14,633 nucleotides of DNA, taken from NCBI GenBank assembly GCA_021730835.1, contig JAKFYP010000089.1, positions 1 through 14,633 on the forward strand, given 5' to 3'. Made by a program: the position numbers and the translations under genes. Below the pieces are notes generated by a model. It searched no databases and was not told the DNA's origin. It saw nothing but the letters and a program-made list of their open reading frames with translations. Within the stretch, counting starts at the first letter, position 1. Each line of letters begins with the position of its first letter. This document shows positions 6,744 to 14,530 of this stretch, one piece after another. The stretch is from Alphaproteobacteria bacterium (GTDB lineage: Bacteria > Pseudomonadota > Alphaproteobacteria > Rickettsiales > UBA998).

Positions 6744-9700
6744 ATGCACCTCACCCAACCTGTTACCCTTCTCAGGGCGCTTTTTTTTGCCCTGCCCGTC
6801 CTGTGCCTGCCGCTGGCGGCTCAGGCCGCCGAGCCGCTGGGCGTCACGCGTATCCTTCCCGCCGGGGAGGATGTACCGGCGGGGCGGGAAATCGTCATTC
6901 AGTTCAACCGCAATGTCGTGCCGGTCGGGCGGATGGATCGCAAGCCTGAGGAAATCCCCGTCACTATCAATCCCAAGCCAGAATGTGAATGGCGCTGGCT
7001 CAACCCATCGGCACTGGCCTGCCGACTGGATGAGAAACACGCGCTGCTTCCCGCCACGCGCTACCAGCTTCATATGGAGCCGGGGATCACGGCGGAAGAC
7101 GGAGCGATGCTGGCGGAGCCGCTGGATCACGCCTTTATCACCGAGCGCCCGCTGGCGAGTTATGCGCAATTCGACGGCTGGGAAGCACCGACCGTTCCCA
7201 ATATCCGCCTGAGTTTCAATCAGGATGTAACCCGAGCATCGGTTGAGAAAGCGCTGCAATTCAATTATATCGGTGGCGATAAAGGTTATCTCGTGCGCGC
7301 CGATGCCGCGCCGTGGGTCTCACCTTATGAGAGCGACCCAAAACCGGATATGAACGCGCCGGGCCACCGGATATGGCGGATTACCCCCCATACTCCCCTG
7401 CCCGCCGACCGGAATGTGATCTTGCGGATTGGCCCGGGGGTGATGCCGGTCATCGGTGAGGAGAAAGGGATTGAGAAACGCGATATTGTGACATTCCGCA
7501 CGTTTCCTGAGTTTCGTTTTCTCGGGATTTCCTGCACCGATAATCATAATCAGGCATTGCTGATTACCGCAGAGGACAAGCCGGGAAGCAAGCTTTGCAA
7601 TCCGCTTTCCAATATCGCGCTGGCGTTTTCCGCGCCCGTCCTGACCTCTGAGGTTAAAAACAAGGCGCGATTCAAACCCTCGCTTGCCGGAGGGAAAAAA
7701 GATTTTGACCCGTGGGCCAATCAGCAGGATTATTCCCGCCTGCGCTATGCTATCCACCGCGAGGGAACTACTTACAATGTCAGCCTGCCGACATGGCTGA
7801 AGGCGGCGCAAGCCTACCGGCTCACGACGCAGAAAGCCCCGTCGTTCTGGTTGCGGTGGATTCGCAAGCTCATCGGCGCGAAACAGAATACAATCATCAC
7901 CGATGAATTCGGGCGCGCCTTGCCGGAAGCGATTCAGGTGCGCTTTGCCACCGATCACCGCCCGCCGAATTATGAAATGCCGCATCACGATGCGGTGCTT
8001 GAGCGCGACGTGCCGACCGATGTGCCGATTTACGTCAACAATTTAAAACAGGTGGATATCGCCTACCGCGCCCTGACGCCGAACGGGGCGGAAACCGGCC
8101 AAAGCGCCCGTATTAACGTGCCGGGGATCGAGGATGTGCAGTTCGCCGTGCCGATGGGCGTGCGTGACTGGCTGGGAGAAAAAAGCGGCGCGGTCTACGC
8201 AAAGGTTGACGCCAAACCCTTCGTCAGTAAATATCACCGTGACCAGCGGTTATTCGCGCAGGTCACGCCCTATCAGATGCACGTCAAGGCGGGCTATCAC
8301 AATACGCTGGTCTGGGTAGCCGACCTGTCCACGGGCGAGCCGGTCAGCGGCGTTCGCATCAGCGCCTTTCTCATGGCGCTCGATGCGCTGGACGTTCCCA
8401 AAAACACGCTGGCCGAAGCGACGACCGATGCCAGCGGAATTGCTCTGTTGCCGGGCCTCAGCACGCTCGATCCCGAGCTTAAAACTTTCGGCTGGGAGTG
8501 CCGGGAAGACGATTGCCCGCGCCTGTTTGTCAGGGCGGACAGCTCCGGTGGCATGGCGTTGCTGCCGCTTTCTTATGACTATGAGGCGGATACCTACCGC
8601 GCCTCCAACTATACCGTCTGGAGCCGCAACAATCCGGTTTTCGGGCATATCCATACATGGGGCACGACGGCGCAGGGCGTTTACCGCGCCGGGGATACGA
8701 TGCAGTATAAATTCTATGTGCGCGATCAGGATAACCGCGCTTACGCCCCCGCCCCCAAAGGCCCCTACACGCTGGCGATCATGGATCCGACCGGCAAGAG
8801 CGTCGCCGAGGTGAAGGACATTACCCTGTCTGGGTTCGGGGCGTATAGCGGGGAGTATATCATTCCGAAGAACGCGGCGACAGGCTGGTATCGCTTTACC
8901 CTGACCGCCGCCTTTGCCCCCGGCCTGGAATGGGAGCCGCTGCGGGTACTGGTCAGCGATTTCACGCCGTCGCCATTCAAGGTGCAGGCTTCGCTCAGCG
9001 GCGAGGTGTTTCAGGCGGGCGATAATATCGAAGCGGCAGCGGCGGCGACGCTGCATTCAGGCGGTGCATTCCCCGATGCGCCGGTGCGCTTCAACGTAAC
9101 GCTGAATCCCGCATGGTTTTCCAGTTCGCACAAGCTGGCGAAGGATTTTATATTCAACAGCGCCTCCGGCGGAGTCAGCACGATGACCCCGCTCAATACC
9201 GAAGCGGCGCTGGATGCAAAGGGCGAAGCAGCGCAAAAATTTACCGTCGATACCGCCGATATTCCATACGGCAAGCTCATACTCGAAACGGCGGTGCGCG
9301 ATGATCGCGGCAAGAGCGTGGCCGCTAATGCCGCAGCCACTTATTTCGGGATTGACCGGTTTGTCGGCCTCAAAAGCACGCAATGGCTGTATGAGGCGGG
9401 CAAAAAAGGGACGATTGAATACCTCGTAGCGGGGACGGACGGCGCGCCGGTGGCCGGTACGCCGGTGACGCTGGAGCTGGAGCATCTGGAGGTTAAGGCT
9501 GCCCGGGTCAAAAGTGCTGGAAACGCGTATATTCCCGAATATCACGAGCACTGGGTGAGGGAATCGCAGTGCAAGGGTATTTCAGCCGAAGCCCCCCTGA
9601 CCTGCGCCATTAAGCCCAGGCAAGCGGGTACGTACCGCCTCCGGGCCTCGGTCGCTGACAGCAAAGGCCGCGCCAACACCGGCGAAATACGGCTATGGGT

Positions 9701-12650
9701 GCAGGGCAAGGGGCATGTCGTCTGGCATAATGAGAACGACAGCGCGCTTGAGATCGTCCCGGAAAGCACCCTTTATAAAGTCGGCGATACGGCACGGTTT
9801 TTAATCAAAAATCCCTATCCCGGCGCGAAAGCGCTGGTGACGGTTGAACGCTACGGCACGTTGATGAGCCGGGTGGAAACGCTCGAAGGCAGCACGCCGG
9901 TAATTGAAATCCCGATTGAGGAAGATTACCTGCCGGGCTTTTATCTTTCGGTTATCGCCTTCTCGCCGCGTGTGGACGCGCCGCCACCCAAAACCGGCCA
10001 GCTTGACCTTGGCAAGCCGGTCTTCCGCATGGGCTATACCGAGGTGACGGTCAACGATCCCTATAAAAAGATTCAGGTGGATGTCACCCTGCCCGGCGAT
10101 ACGTTCAAACCCCGCGACGAGGTGACGGCGCGCATCCATGCAAAAGCGGCGCATCCAAGGGCGGGCGGCGAGAAAATAGAACTGGCGGTGGCGGTGCTCG
10201 ATGAATCGGTGCTCGATCTGCTGGCGGGCGGCGTGCGGTATTTCGATCCCTATAGCGGGTTCTTCCGGCTGGACGGGCTGGATGTGGAAAATTACAGCCT
10301 GCTGACACGCCTGCTGGGCCGCCAGAAATTCGAGAAAAAAGGCGCGAATCCCGGCGGCGACGGCGGCGGCGGGCCGAATATGCGCTCACTGTTTAAATTC
10401 GTTTCCTACTGGAATCCCTCCCTGCCCGTGGATGCCGACGGCAATGCCGATATCCGCTTTAGCGTACCCGATAACCTGACCGGCTGGCGCGTGCTCGCCA
10501 TCGCCATGACGCCGACCGACCGCATGGGGCTGGGACAGGCCTCGTTTAAAGTCAATCGCCCGACGGAAATCCGCCCGGTCATGCCCAATCAGGTGCTCGA
10601 AGGCGACAGGTTTCAGGCGGGCTTCAGCGTCATGAACCGCACCGGCAAGCCGCGTGACATCCATGTCGCCATCCACGCCGAAGGCGATGCGAAGGCCAAA
10701 GACCATGAAGAGACTATCCATCTGGAGCCATACAAGCGCAAAACCGTATTCCTGCCGGTGGAGGCACTTTCCGTACCCGAGTTGCGCGAGCGCGGACAAG
10801 GCGAAATCCGTTTTGCCGCTTCGGCGGGCGATGCGGCGGATACCGACGGGCTGACGCATCAGGTTGCGGTGCATAAGCGCCGCGTGTTTCAGACGGCAGC
10901 CAGCTACGATACCACCACGGAGAATACCGCCCGTGAAAGCCTGCTGTTTCCGGAAGGTATCCATGAGGATAAGGGCGAAATCTCCCTCACGCTCTCACCC
11001 ACGGTGATCGGCAATATCAGCGGAGCATTCACCTATATCCGCGACTACCCCTATTCCTGCTGGGAGCAAAAACTCACCAAAGCCGTCATGGCCTCGCATT
11101 TTAAAGATCTGCGCGGCTATTTGCCCGATGAAGTGACATGGAAAGAAAGCGATGCCCTTCCCGACAGCATCCTTGCGATGGCCGCTTCCTACCAGACACC
11201 CTCGGGCGGCATGGCCTATTTCATCGCTGAGGATCGCTACGCCAGCCCTTACCTCAGCGCCTATACCGCCCTTGCTTTCAACTGGCTGCGCGCCTCGGGT
11301 CATGAGATTCCTGCCGCCGTTGAGTCGAAACTGCATCATTATCTCGAGCATTTCCTGCGCAAGGATACCGCGCCGGATTACTACAGCAAGGGCATGGCCT
11401 CGACCGTGCGGGCCGTCGCGTTGGCGGCGCTGGCGGAACATGGCAGGGTGACGAAAGAGGATCTGGCGCGCTACCGCCCGCACATGCCGTATATGAGCCT
11501 GTTTGGTAAAGCACATTACCTGCTGGCGGCCAATCAGCTTAAAGCGGAGGAAATCGCCCGGGAAACACAGGATAAAATCCTCTCCGCCGCCGGACAGTCG
11601 GGCGGGAAGTTCAGCTTCACCGAGGCGCTTGACGGCGATTACGCCCGTATTCTGGACTCACCGCTGCGCTCCAACTGCGCTATCCTGAGCACGCTGACCC
11701 GCCATACCACTGCTTCGGACGCAGGCAAGGCCGGTGACATTCCCTTCCGGCTAACCCGCGCCATCGCGCAGACTCGCGGCAACCGCGACCATTGGGAGAA
11801 TACGCAGGAAAACGTATTCTGCCTCAACGCCCTGACCGATTACGCCCGCGTCTATGAGAAAGACACCCCCGCCATGCAGGTCAGCGCGACACTCCACATG
11901 CCATCGGCGCTCCCCCCTTGTGAGGGAGCGACAGAAGATTGTGTTGCACCCGGAGAAACAAAAGCGGAGAAACTCGGCACGGCGCATTTCAGCAATGTGC
12001 GCGATGAGCCGGTGCGCCTTGATCGGCCCATCCGCCCGGGCGATGCAGGCCGGAAAGCGGCGCTGACGATTGAGCGCGAGGGAACGGGGCGACTTTATTA
12101 CCAGTTGCTCATGCGCTACGCGCTGCGCGATGAACTGGCCGAGGCGGTCAATTCCGGCATCGAGATCCGGCGGGAATACAGCGTCGAGCGCGGCGGTAAA
12201 TGGATATTGCTGGCCAGCCCGATGGAGATAAAACGCGGCGAACTGGTGCGGGTGGATGTATTCCTCTCCCTGCCCGCTACCCGCAACTTCGTGGTGGTTG
12301 ACGATCCCGTGCCGGGCGGGCTGGAGCCGGTCAACCGCGATCTGGCCACCGCCTCGGGCATTGACGCCGCGAAAGGCGACTACAAGGCGGCGGGCGGGTC
12401 TTTCTGGTTTGCCCATGACGACTGGGCGGAGTTCGGGGATGGCTGGTGGAATTTCTACCACCGCGAATTGCGCCATGACAGCGTACGCTTCTACGCCGAT
12501 TACCTGCCGCCGGGGAATTACCACCTCGCCTATACCGCGCAGGCCGTGGCAACGGGCAGCTTCGCCGTGCCGCCGGTGCGCTCGGAGGAAATGTACGATC
12601 CCGATGTCTACGGCCTCGGTACGCCTGCAAAACTGGAAGTCGGAGAGTAA
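6744..12650 (+). CDS. bacterial alpha-2-macroglobulin with intact thioester (YfhM/ECAM family)
   Basis: A 1968-residue periplasmic protease trap. When a protease cleaves the bait region, the protein is expected to collapse around it and bind it covalently through an internal Cys-Gln thioester. Residues 1-28 form a Sec signal peptide ending Ala-Gln-Ala. An Ig-like domain follows (about 33-140), then an MG2 domain containing YRAGDTMQYKFYVRD (about 645-735). Further MG/bait-region domains span about 1003-1200, with a Gly-rich loop NPGGDGGGGPN (1202-1212) that may be bait or hinge. The A2M core follows (about 1214-1275). The thioester motif is Cys1439-Trp-Glu-Gln1442 in a helical domain (about 1400-1715), before C-terminal MG domains. 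It exceeds E. coli ECAM (about 1650 residues). Several closely spaced cysteine pairs suit an oxidising compartment. AGAG 4 nt before the ATG is a weak ribosome-binding site. Confidence 0.93.
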   Translation: MHLTQPVTLLRALFFALPVLCLPLAAQAAEPLGVTRILPAGEDVPAGREIVIQFNRNVVPVGRMDRKPEEIPVTINPKPECEWRWLNPSALACRLDEKHALLPATRYQLHMEPGITAEDGAMLAEPLDHAFITERPLASYAQFDGWEAPTVPNIRLSFNQDVTRASVEKALQFNYIGGDKGYLVRADAAPWVSPYESDPKPDMNAPGHRIWRITPHTPLPADRNVILRIGPGVMPVIGEEKGIEKRDIVTFRTFPEFRFLGISCTDNHNQALLITAEDKPGSKLCNPLSNIALAFSAPVLTSEVKNKARFKPSLAGGKKDFDPWANQQDYSRLRYAIHREGTTYNVSLPTWLKAAQAYRLTTQKAPSFWLRWIRKLIGAKQNTIITDEFGRALPEAIQVRFATDHRPPNYEMPHHDAVLERDVPTDVPIYVNNLKQVDIAYRALTPNGAETGQSARINVPGIEDVQFAVPMGVRDWLGEKSGAVYAKVDAKPFVSKYHRDQRLFAQVTPYQMHVKAGYHNTLVWVADLSTGEPVSGVRISAFLMALDALDVPKNTLAEATTDASGIALLPGLSTLDPELKTFGWECREDDCPRLFVRADSSGGMALLPLSYDYEADTYRASNYTVWSRNNPVFGHIHTWGTTAQGVYRAGDTMQYKFYVRDQDNRAYAPAPKGPYTLAIMDPTGKSVAEVKDITLSGFGAYSGEYIIPKNAATGWYRFTLTAAFAPGLEWEPLRVLVSDFTPSPFKVQASLSGEVFQAGDNIEAAAAATLHSGGAFPDAPVRFNVTLNPAWFSSSHKLAKDFIFNSASGGVSTMTPLNTEAALDAKGEAAQKFTVDTADIPYGKLILETAVRDDRGKSVAANAAATYFGIDRFVGLKSTQWLYEAGKKGTIEYLVAGTDGAPVAGTPVTLELEHLEVKAARVKSAGNAYIPEYHEHWVRESQCKGISAEAPLTCAIKPRQAGTYRLRASVADSKGRANTGEIRLWVQGKGHVVWHNENDSALEIVPESTLYKVGDTARFLIKNPYPGAKALVTVERYGTLMSRVETLEGSTPVIEIPIEEDYLPGFYLSVIAFSPRVDAPPPKTGQLDLGKPVFRMGYTEVTVNDPYKKIQVDVTLPGDTFKPRDEVTARIHAKAAHPRAGGEKIELAVAVLDESVLDLLAGGVRYFDPYSGFFRLDGLDVENYSLLTRLLGRQKFEKKGANPGGDGGGGPNMRSLFKFVSYWNPSLPVDADGNADIRFSVPDNLTGWRVLAIAMTPTDRMGLGQASFKVNRPTEIRPVMPNQVLEGDRFQAGFSVMNRTGKPRDIHVAIHAEGDAKAKDHEETIHLEPYKRKTVFLPVEALSVPELRERGQGEIRFAASAGDAADTDGLTHQVAVHKRRVFQTAASYDTTTENTARESLLFPEGIHEDKGEISLTLSPTVIGNISGAFTYIRDYPYSCWEQKLTKAVMASHFKDLRGYLPDEVTWKESDALPDSILAMAASYQTPSGGMAYFIAEDRYASPYLSAYTALAFNWLRASGHEIPAAVESKLHHYLEHFLRKDTAPDYYSKGMASTVRAVALAALAEHGRVTKEDLARYRPHMPYMSLFGKAHYLLAANQLKAEEIARETQDKILSAAGQSGGKFSFTEALDGDYARILDSPLRSNCAILSTLTRHTTASDAGKAGDIPFRLTRAIAQTRGNRDHWENTQENVFCLNALTDYARVYEKDTPAMQVSATLHMPSALPPCEGATEDCVAPGETKAEKLGTAHFSNVRDEPVRLDRPIRPGDAGRKAALTIEREGTGRLYYQLLMRYALRDELAEAVNSGIEIRREYSVERGGKWILLASPMEIKRGELVRVDVFLSLPATRNFVVVDDPVPGGLEPVNRDLATASGIDAAKGDYKAAGGSFWFAHDDWAEFGDGWWNFYHRELRHDSVRFYADYLPPGNYHLAYTAQAVATGSFAVPPVRSEEMYDPDVYGLGTPAKLEVGE
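11058..11069 (+). other. thioester codons Cys-Trp-Glu-Gln
   Basis: TGC TGG GAG CAA encodes residues 1439-1442, within the context Tyr-Pro-Tyr-Ser-Cys-Trp-Glu-Gln. In this family Cys and Gln form the thioester; Trp takes the variable position, often Leu or Gly in relatives. Its presence separates this protein from the thioester-less bacterial macroglobulins. Confidence 0.9.
11902..11970 (+). repeat. hairpin-containing in-frame segment inside the macroglobulin gene
   Basis: CGCTCCC (11908-11914) and GGGAGCG (11924-11930) form a perfect 7-bp stem with a 9-nt loop. The segment encodes a Pro/Cys/Glu-rich stretch (about residues 1720-1741) between a predicted strand ending Ala-Thr-Leu-His and the next, beginning Glu-Lys-Leu-Gly. 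It looks like a loop insertion. It carries two cysteines (1726 and 1733) that could pair. Confidence 0.35.
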
Positions 12651-12791
12651 AGTAGCGCAACTGCCGTTAACTACCATCGTGTTTTCCCTGTAACCCCACC
12701 CATTGCAGGATTGAATTACCTGATGAGGAAACCTATATGGAAACTGTGTCGGGGAGATAACAGCAAAGGTGAAAATCGGTGGATTTCGTCC

Positions 12792-12822
12792 TTTAACTAT
12801 TTCCTAACTACAATTTTATACC
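12792..12822 (+). promoter_or_regulatory. possible clpX promoter
   Basis: TTTAAC (12792-12797) and TATACC (12817-12822) are 19 bp apart in the AT-rich part of the gap. The spacing is long and the -35 match poor, so this is tentative. A promoter somewhere in 12651-12889 is expected because no co-directional cistron clearly reads through. Confidence 0.22.
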
Positions 12823-12880
12823 CTGTATCCTATGGTGAGCGTATTGTCGGAATGCACCCGGAATTTTCACCGGAGAAGCT

Positions 12881-12886
12881 GAGGGA
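12881..12886 (+). promoter_or_regulatory. clpX ribosome-binding site
   Basis: GAGGGA lies just before the ATG at 12890, with GAGG spaced 5 nt from the start. It supports this start, which also puts the zinc-finger cysteines at the usual distance from the N-terminus. Confidence 0.7.
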
Positions 12887-12889
12887 CGT

Positions 12890-14146
12890 ATGACGAAGAC
12901 GGGAAAAGAGTCGAAAAATACGCGCTATTGCTCGTTTTGCGGCAAGAGTGAGCATGAAGTCCGCAAGCTGATTGCCGGGCCAACCGTGTTTATTTGCGAC
13001 GAATGTGTCGAGTTGTGCATGGATATTATCCGCACGGCGGACAAGTCCATCGTTAATCAGGAAGATGACAAAATCCCCACACCGCATAGCATCCGCAGCG
13101 TGCTGGATGATTATGTGATCGGGCAGGACTCGGCGAAAAAAGTCCTCTCCGTGGCGGTGCATAACCATTACAAGCGCGTTTCCCTGATGGAGAAGGGCGG
13201 CGATGTCGAACTGGCAAAATCGAATATTCTGATTCTTGGCCCGACCGGTTGCGGGAAAACGCTGCTGGCGCAAACGCTGGCGCGCATTCTCGACGTGCCG
13301 TTTACGATGGCTGACGCAACAACCCTGACCGAAGCGGGCTATGTCGGCGAGGACGTGGAGAATATTATTCTCAGGCTGTTGCAGGCGGCGGATTATAACG
13401 TCGAGCGGGCGCAGAAGGGGATCGTCTACATTGATGAGGTGGATAAAATCTCGCGTAAATCCGATAACCCCTCAATTACCCGCGACGTATCGGGTGAGGG
13501 CGTGCAACAGGCTTTGCTGAAGATTATGGAAGGCACGGTTGCATCGGTTCCGCCTCAGGGAGGGCGCAAACATCCGCAGCAGGAGTTTTTGCAGGTGGAT
13601 ACGTCTAATATCCTGTTTATCTGCGGCGGTGCGTTTGCCGGGCTGGAGAAGATTATTGCCTCGCGGGGCAGGGGTTCGGCCATTGGTTTCGGCGCGGATG
13701 TGCGTAGCGAGAAAAACCAGCGGCTTGGGGATGTGCTCGAAAAAGTCGAGCCGGAAGATTTGCTCAAATTCGGCCTGATCCCGGAATTTGTCGGACGCCT
13801 GCCGGTTATCGCCACGCTACGCGATCTGGACGAGTCGGCGCTGATTCAGATTCTGACCGAGCCGAAAAACGCGCTGGTCAAGCAGTATAAAAAACTCTTC
13901 GAGATGGAGGATACCAAACTTTCCTTCACCGAGGACGCCCTGTCTGCCGTGGCCAAGAAAGCCATTGAGCGCAAGACCGGGGCGCGGGGGCTTCGGGCCA
14001 TTCTGGAAGAAGCGCTGCTCGATATGATGTACGACCTGCCGGGGCAGGATGACGTTTCCGAGATTGTTATCAATGGAGATGTCATTGATAAGGGCGTCGC
14101 GCCGATCGTCGTGCATGAGAAGAAAAAAGAATCCGCCAAGGAATAG
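12890..14146 (+). CDS. clpX: ATP-dependent Clp protease unfoldase subunit ClpX
   Basis: ClpX forms a hexameric AAA+ ring that unfolds tagged proteins and feeds them to ClpP in the cytosol. The 418 residues are the normal length. The N-terminal zinc-binding domain has Cys14, Cys17, Cys36 and Cys39. The AAA+ core shows Walker A GPTGCGKT (117-124), pore loop GYVG (150-153), Walker B with Asp182-Glu183, the RKH loop (226-228), the IGF loop that docks ClpP (265-267), the GLIPEFVGRLPV block with arginine finger Arg303, and sensor-2 GARGLR (364-369, Arg369). All working parts are present, so it should still partner ClpP although clpP is not adjacent. Walker A has Cys121 where E. coli has Ser. The stop lies 11 nt from the end of the convergent antitoxin gene. 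Confidence 0.98.
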   Translation: MTKTGKESKNTRYCSFCGKSEHEVRKLIAGPTVFICDECVELCMDIIRTADKSIVNQEDDKIPTPHSIRSVLDDYVIGQDSAKKVLSVAVHNHYKRVSLMEKGGDVELAKSNILILGPTGCGKTLLAQTLARILDVPFTMADATTLTEAGYVGEDVENIILRLLQAADYNVERAQKGIVYIDEVDKISRKSDNPSITRDVSGEGVQQALLKIMEGTVASVPPQGGRKHPQQEFLQVDTSNILFICGGAFAGLEKIIASRGRGSAIGFGADVRSEKNQRLGDVLEKVEPEDLLKFGLIPEFVGRLPVIATLRDLDESALIQILTEPKNALVKQYKKLFEMEDTKLSFTEDALSAVAKKAIERKTGARGLRAILEEALLDMMYDLPGQDDVSEIVINGDVIDKGVAPIVVHEKKKESAKE

Positions 14147-14157
14147 CAGGCGAAAAA

Positions 14158-14484
14158 TCAGGTTTGCGGCGCGTCTTCCGGTCGGATCTCCCTGAACGGG
14201 CGTACTGCCGCCAGCGTGTTTTCCGGGTTGGTCTCGGCCATTACCAGATCATAATGGGTTTGCAGATTCAGCCAGTAATCCGGTGTCATATCGAAGAACC
14301 GTGCTAGCCGAAGCGCCGTATCCGCCGAGATTCCGCGTCGTCCAAGGATGATGTCGTTCATGCGGGTGCGGGGCACGCCCATCGCTTTGGATAGCGCGTA
14401 TACACTCAGCGAAAATGGCTCCAGAAATTCCTCCCTGAGAACTTCTCCGGGATGGGAGATCAAATGCCTGCGATTATCTGTCAT
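14158..14484 (-). CDS. HigA/VapI-family antitoxin, XRE helix-turn-helix
   Basis: A 108-residue DNA-binding protein of the HigA family. It normally neutralises a RelE-like HigB mRNA interferase and represses the shared operon. The characteristic opening HPGEVLREEFLEP is present, followed by the helix-turn-helix (SVYALSKAMGVPRTRMNDIILGRR, given in parts: SVYALSKAMG then VPRTRMNDIILGRR) and TALRLARFFDMTPDYWLNLQ. I place the start at ATG 14484, because GAGGGA (complement of 14492-14497) lies 7 nt upstream. A longer frame from a GTG at 14520 would add 12 residues without family resemblance. No higB is visible on its upstream side: the next minus-strand gene ends 46 nt away and its tail does not look RelE-like. 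It may be a solitary regulator or work with a non-canonical partner. The end is convergent with clpX. Confidence 0.88.
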   Translation of the reverse strand: MTDNRRHLISHPGEVLREEFLEPFSLSVYALSKAMGVPRTRMNDIILGRRGISADTALRLARFFDMTPDYWLNLQTHYDLVMAETNPENTLAAVRPFREIRPEDAPQT

Positions 14485-14502
14485 TTTCAAGTCCCTCGTT
14501 AA

Positions 14503-14519
14503 TGGTATAGCCGATTTCA
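14503..14519 (-). repeat. copy of the AGTGAA(A)TCGGCTATA motif upstream of the antitoxin gene
   Basis: On the minus strand this reads GTGAAATCGGCTATACC. It nearly matches GTGAATCGGCTATATC at 1173-1188, differing by one inserted A and one substitution. It lies 18 nt before the antitoxin start, where a promoter or operator would be expected. TATACC at its end could serve as a -10 element. Confidence 0.4.
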
Positions 14520-14530
14520 CTACTGTCCGG

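Larger units (their letters stand above)
12651..12889. other. intergenic region between the macroglobulin gene and clpX
   Basis: This 239-nt gap holds no convincing gene and no clear terminator for the macroglobulin gene. The AT-rich part (12789-12820) is the likely promoter area for clpX. The gap is notable because alphaproteobacterial clpX usually follows clpP directly. Confidence 0.6.

Noticed and set aside
6468..7259. Long minus- and plus-strand open frames spanning the divergent gap
   Set aside because: They are shadows of the two real genes plus the control region. The true frames have signal peptides and recognisable domains.
12711..12893. A 60-codon frame with a TTG start overlapping the clpX ATG
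   Set aside because: It has no ribosome-binding site at the start, no recognisable family, and covers the AT-rich part expected to hold the clpX promoter.
14485..14520. GTG start at 14520 for the antitoxin gene
   Set aside because: The ATG at 14484 has a well-spaced GAGGGA and gives the usual family N-terminus; the extra 12 residues are not family-like.
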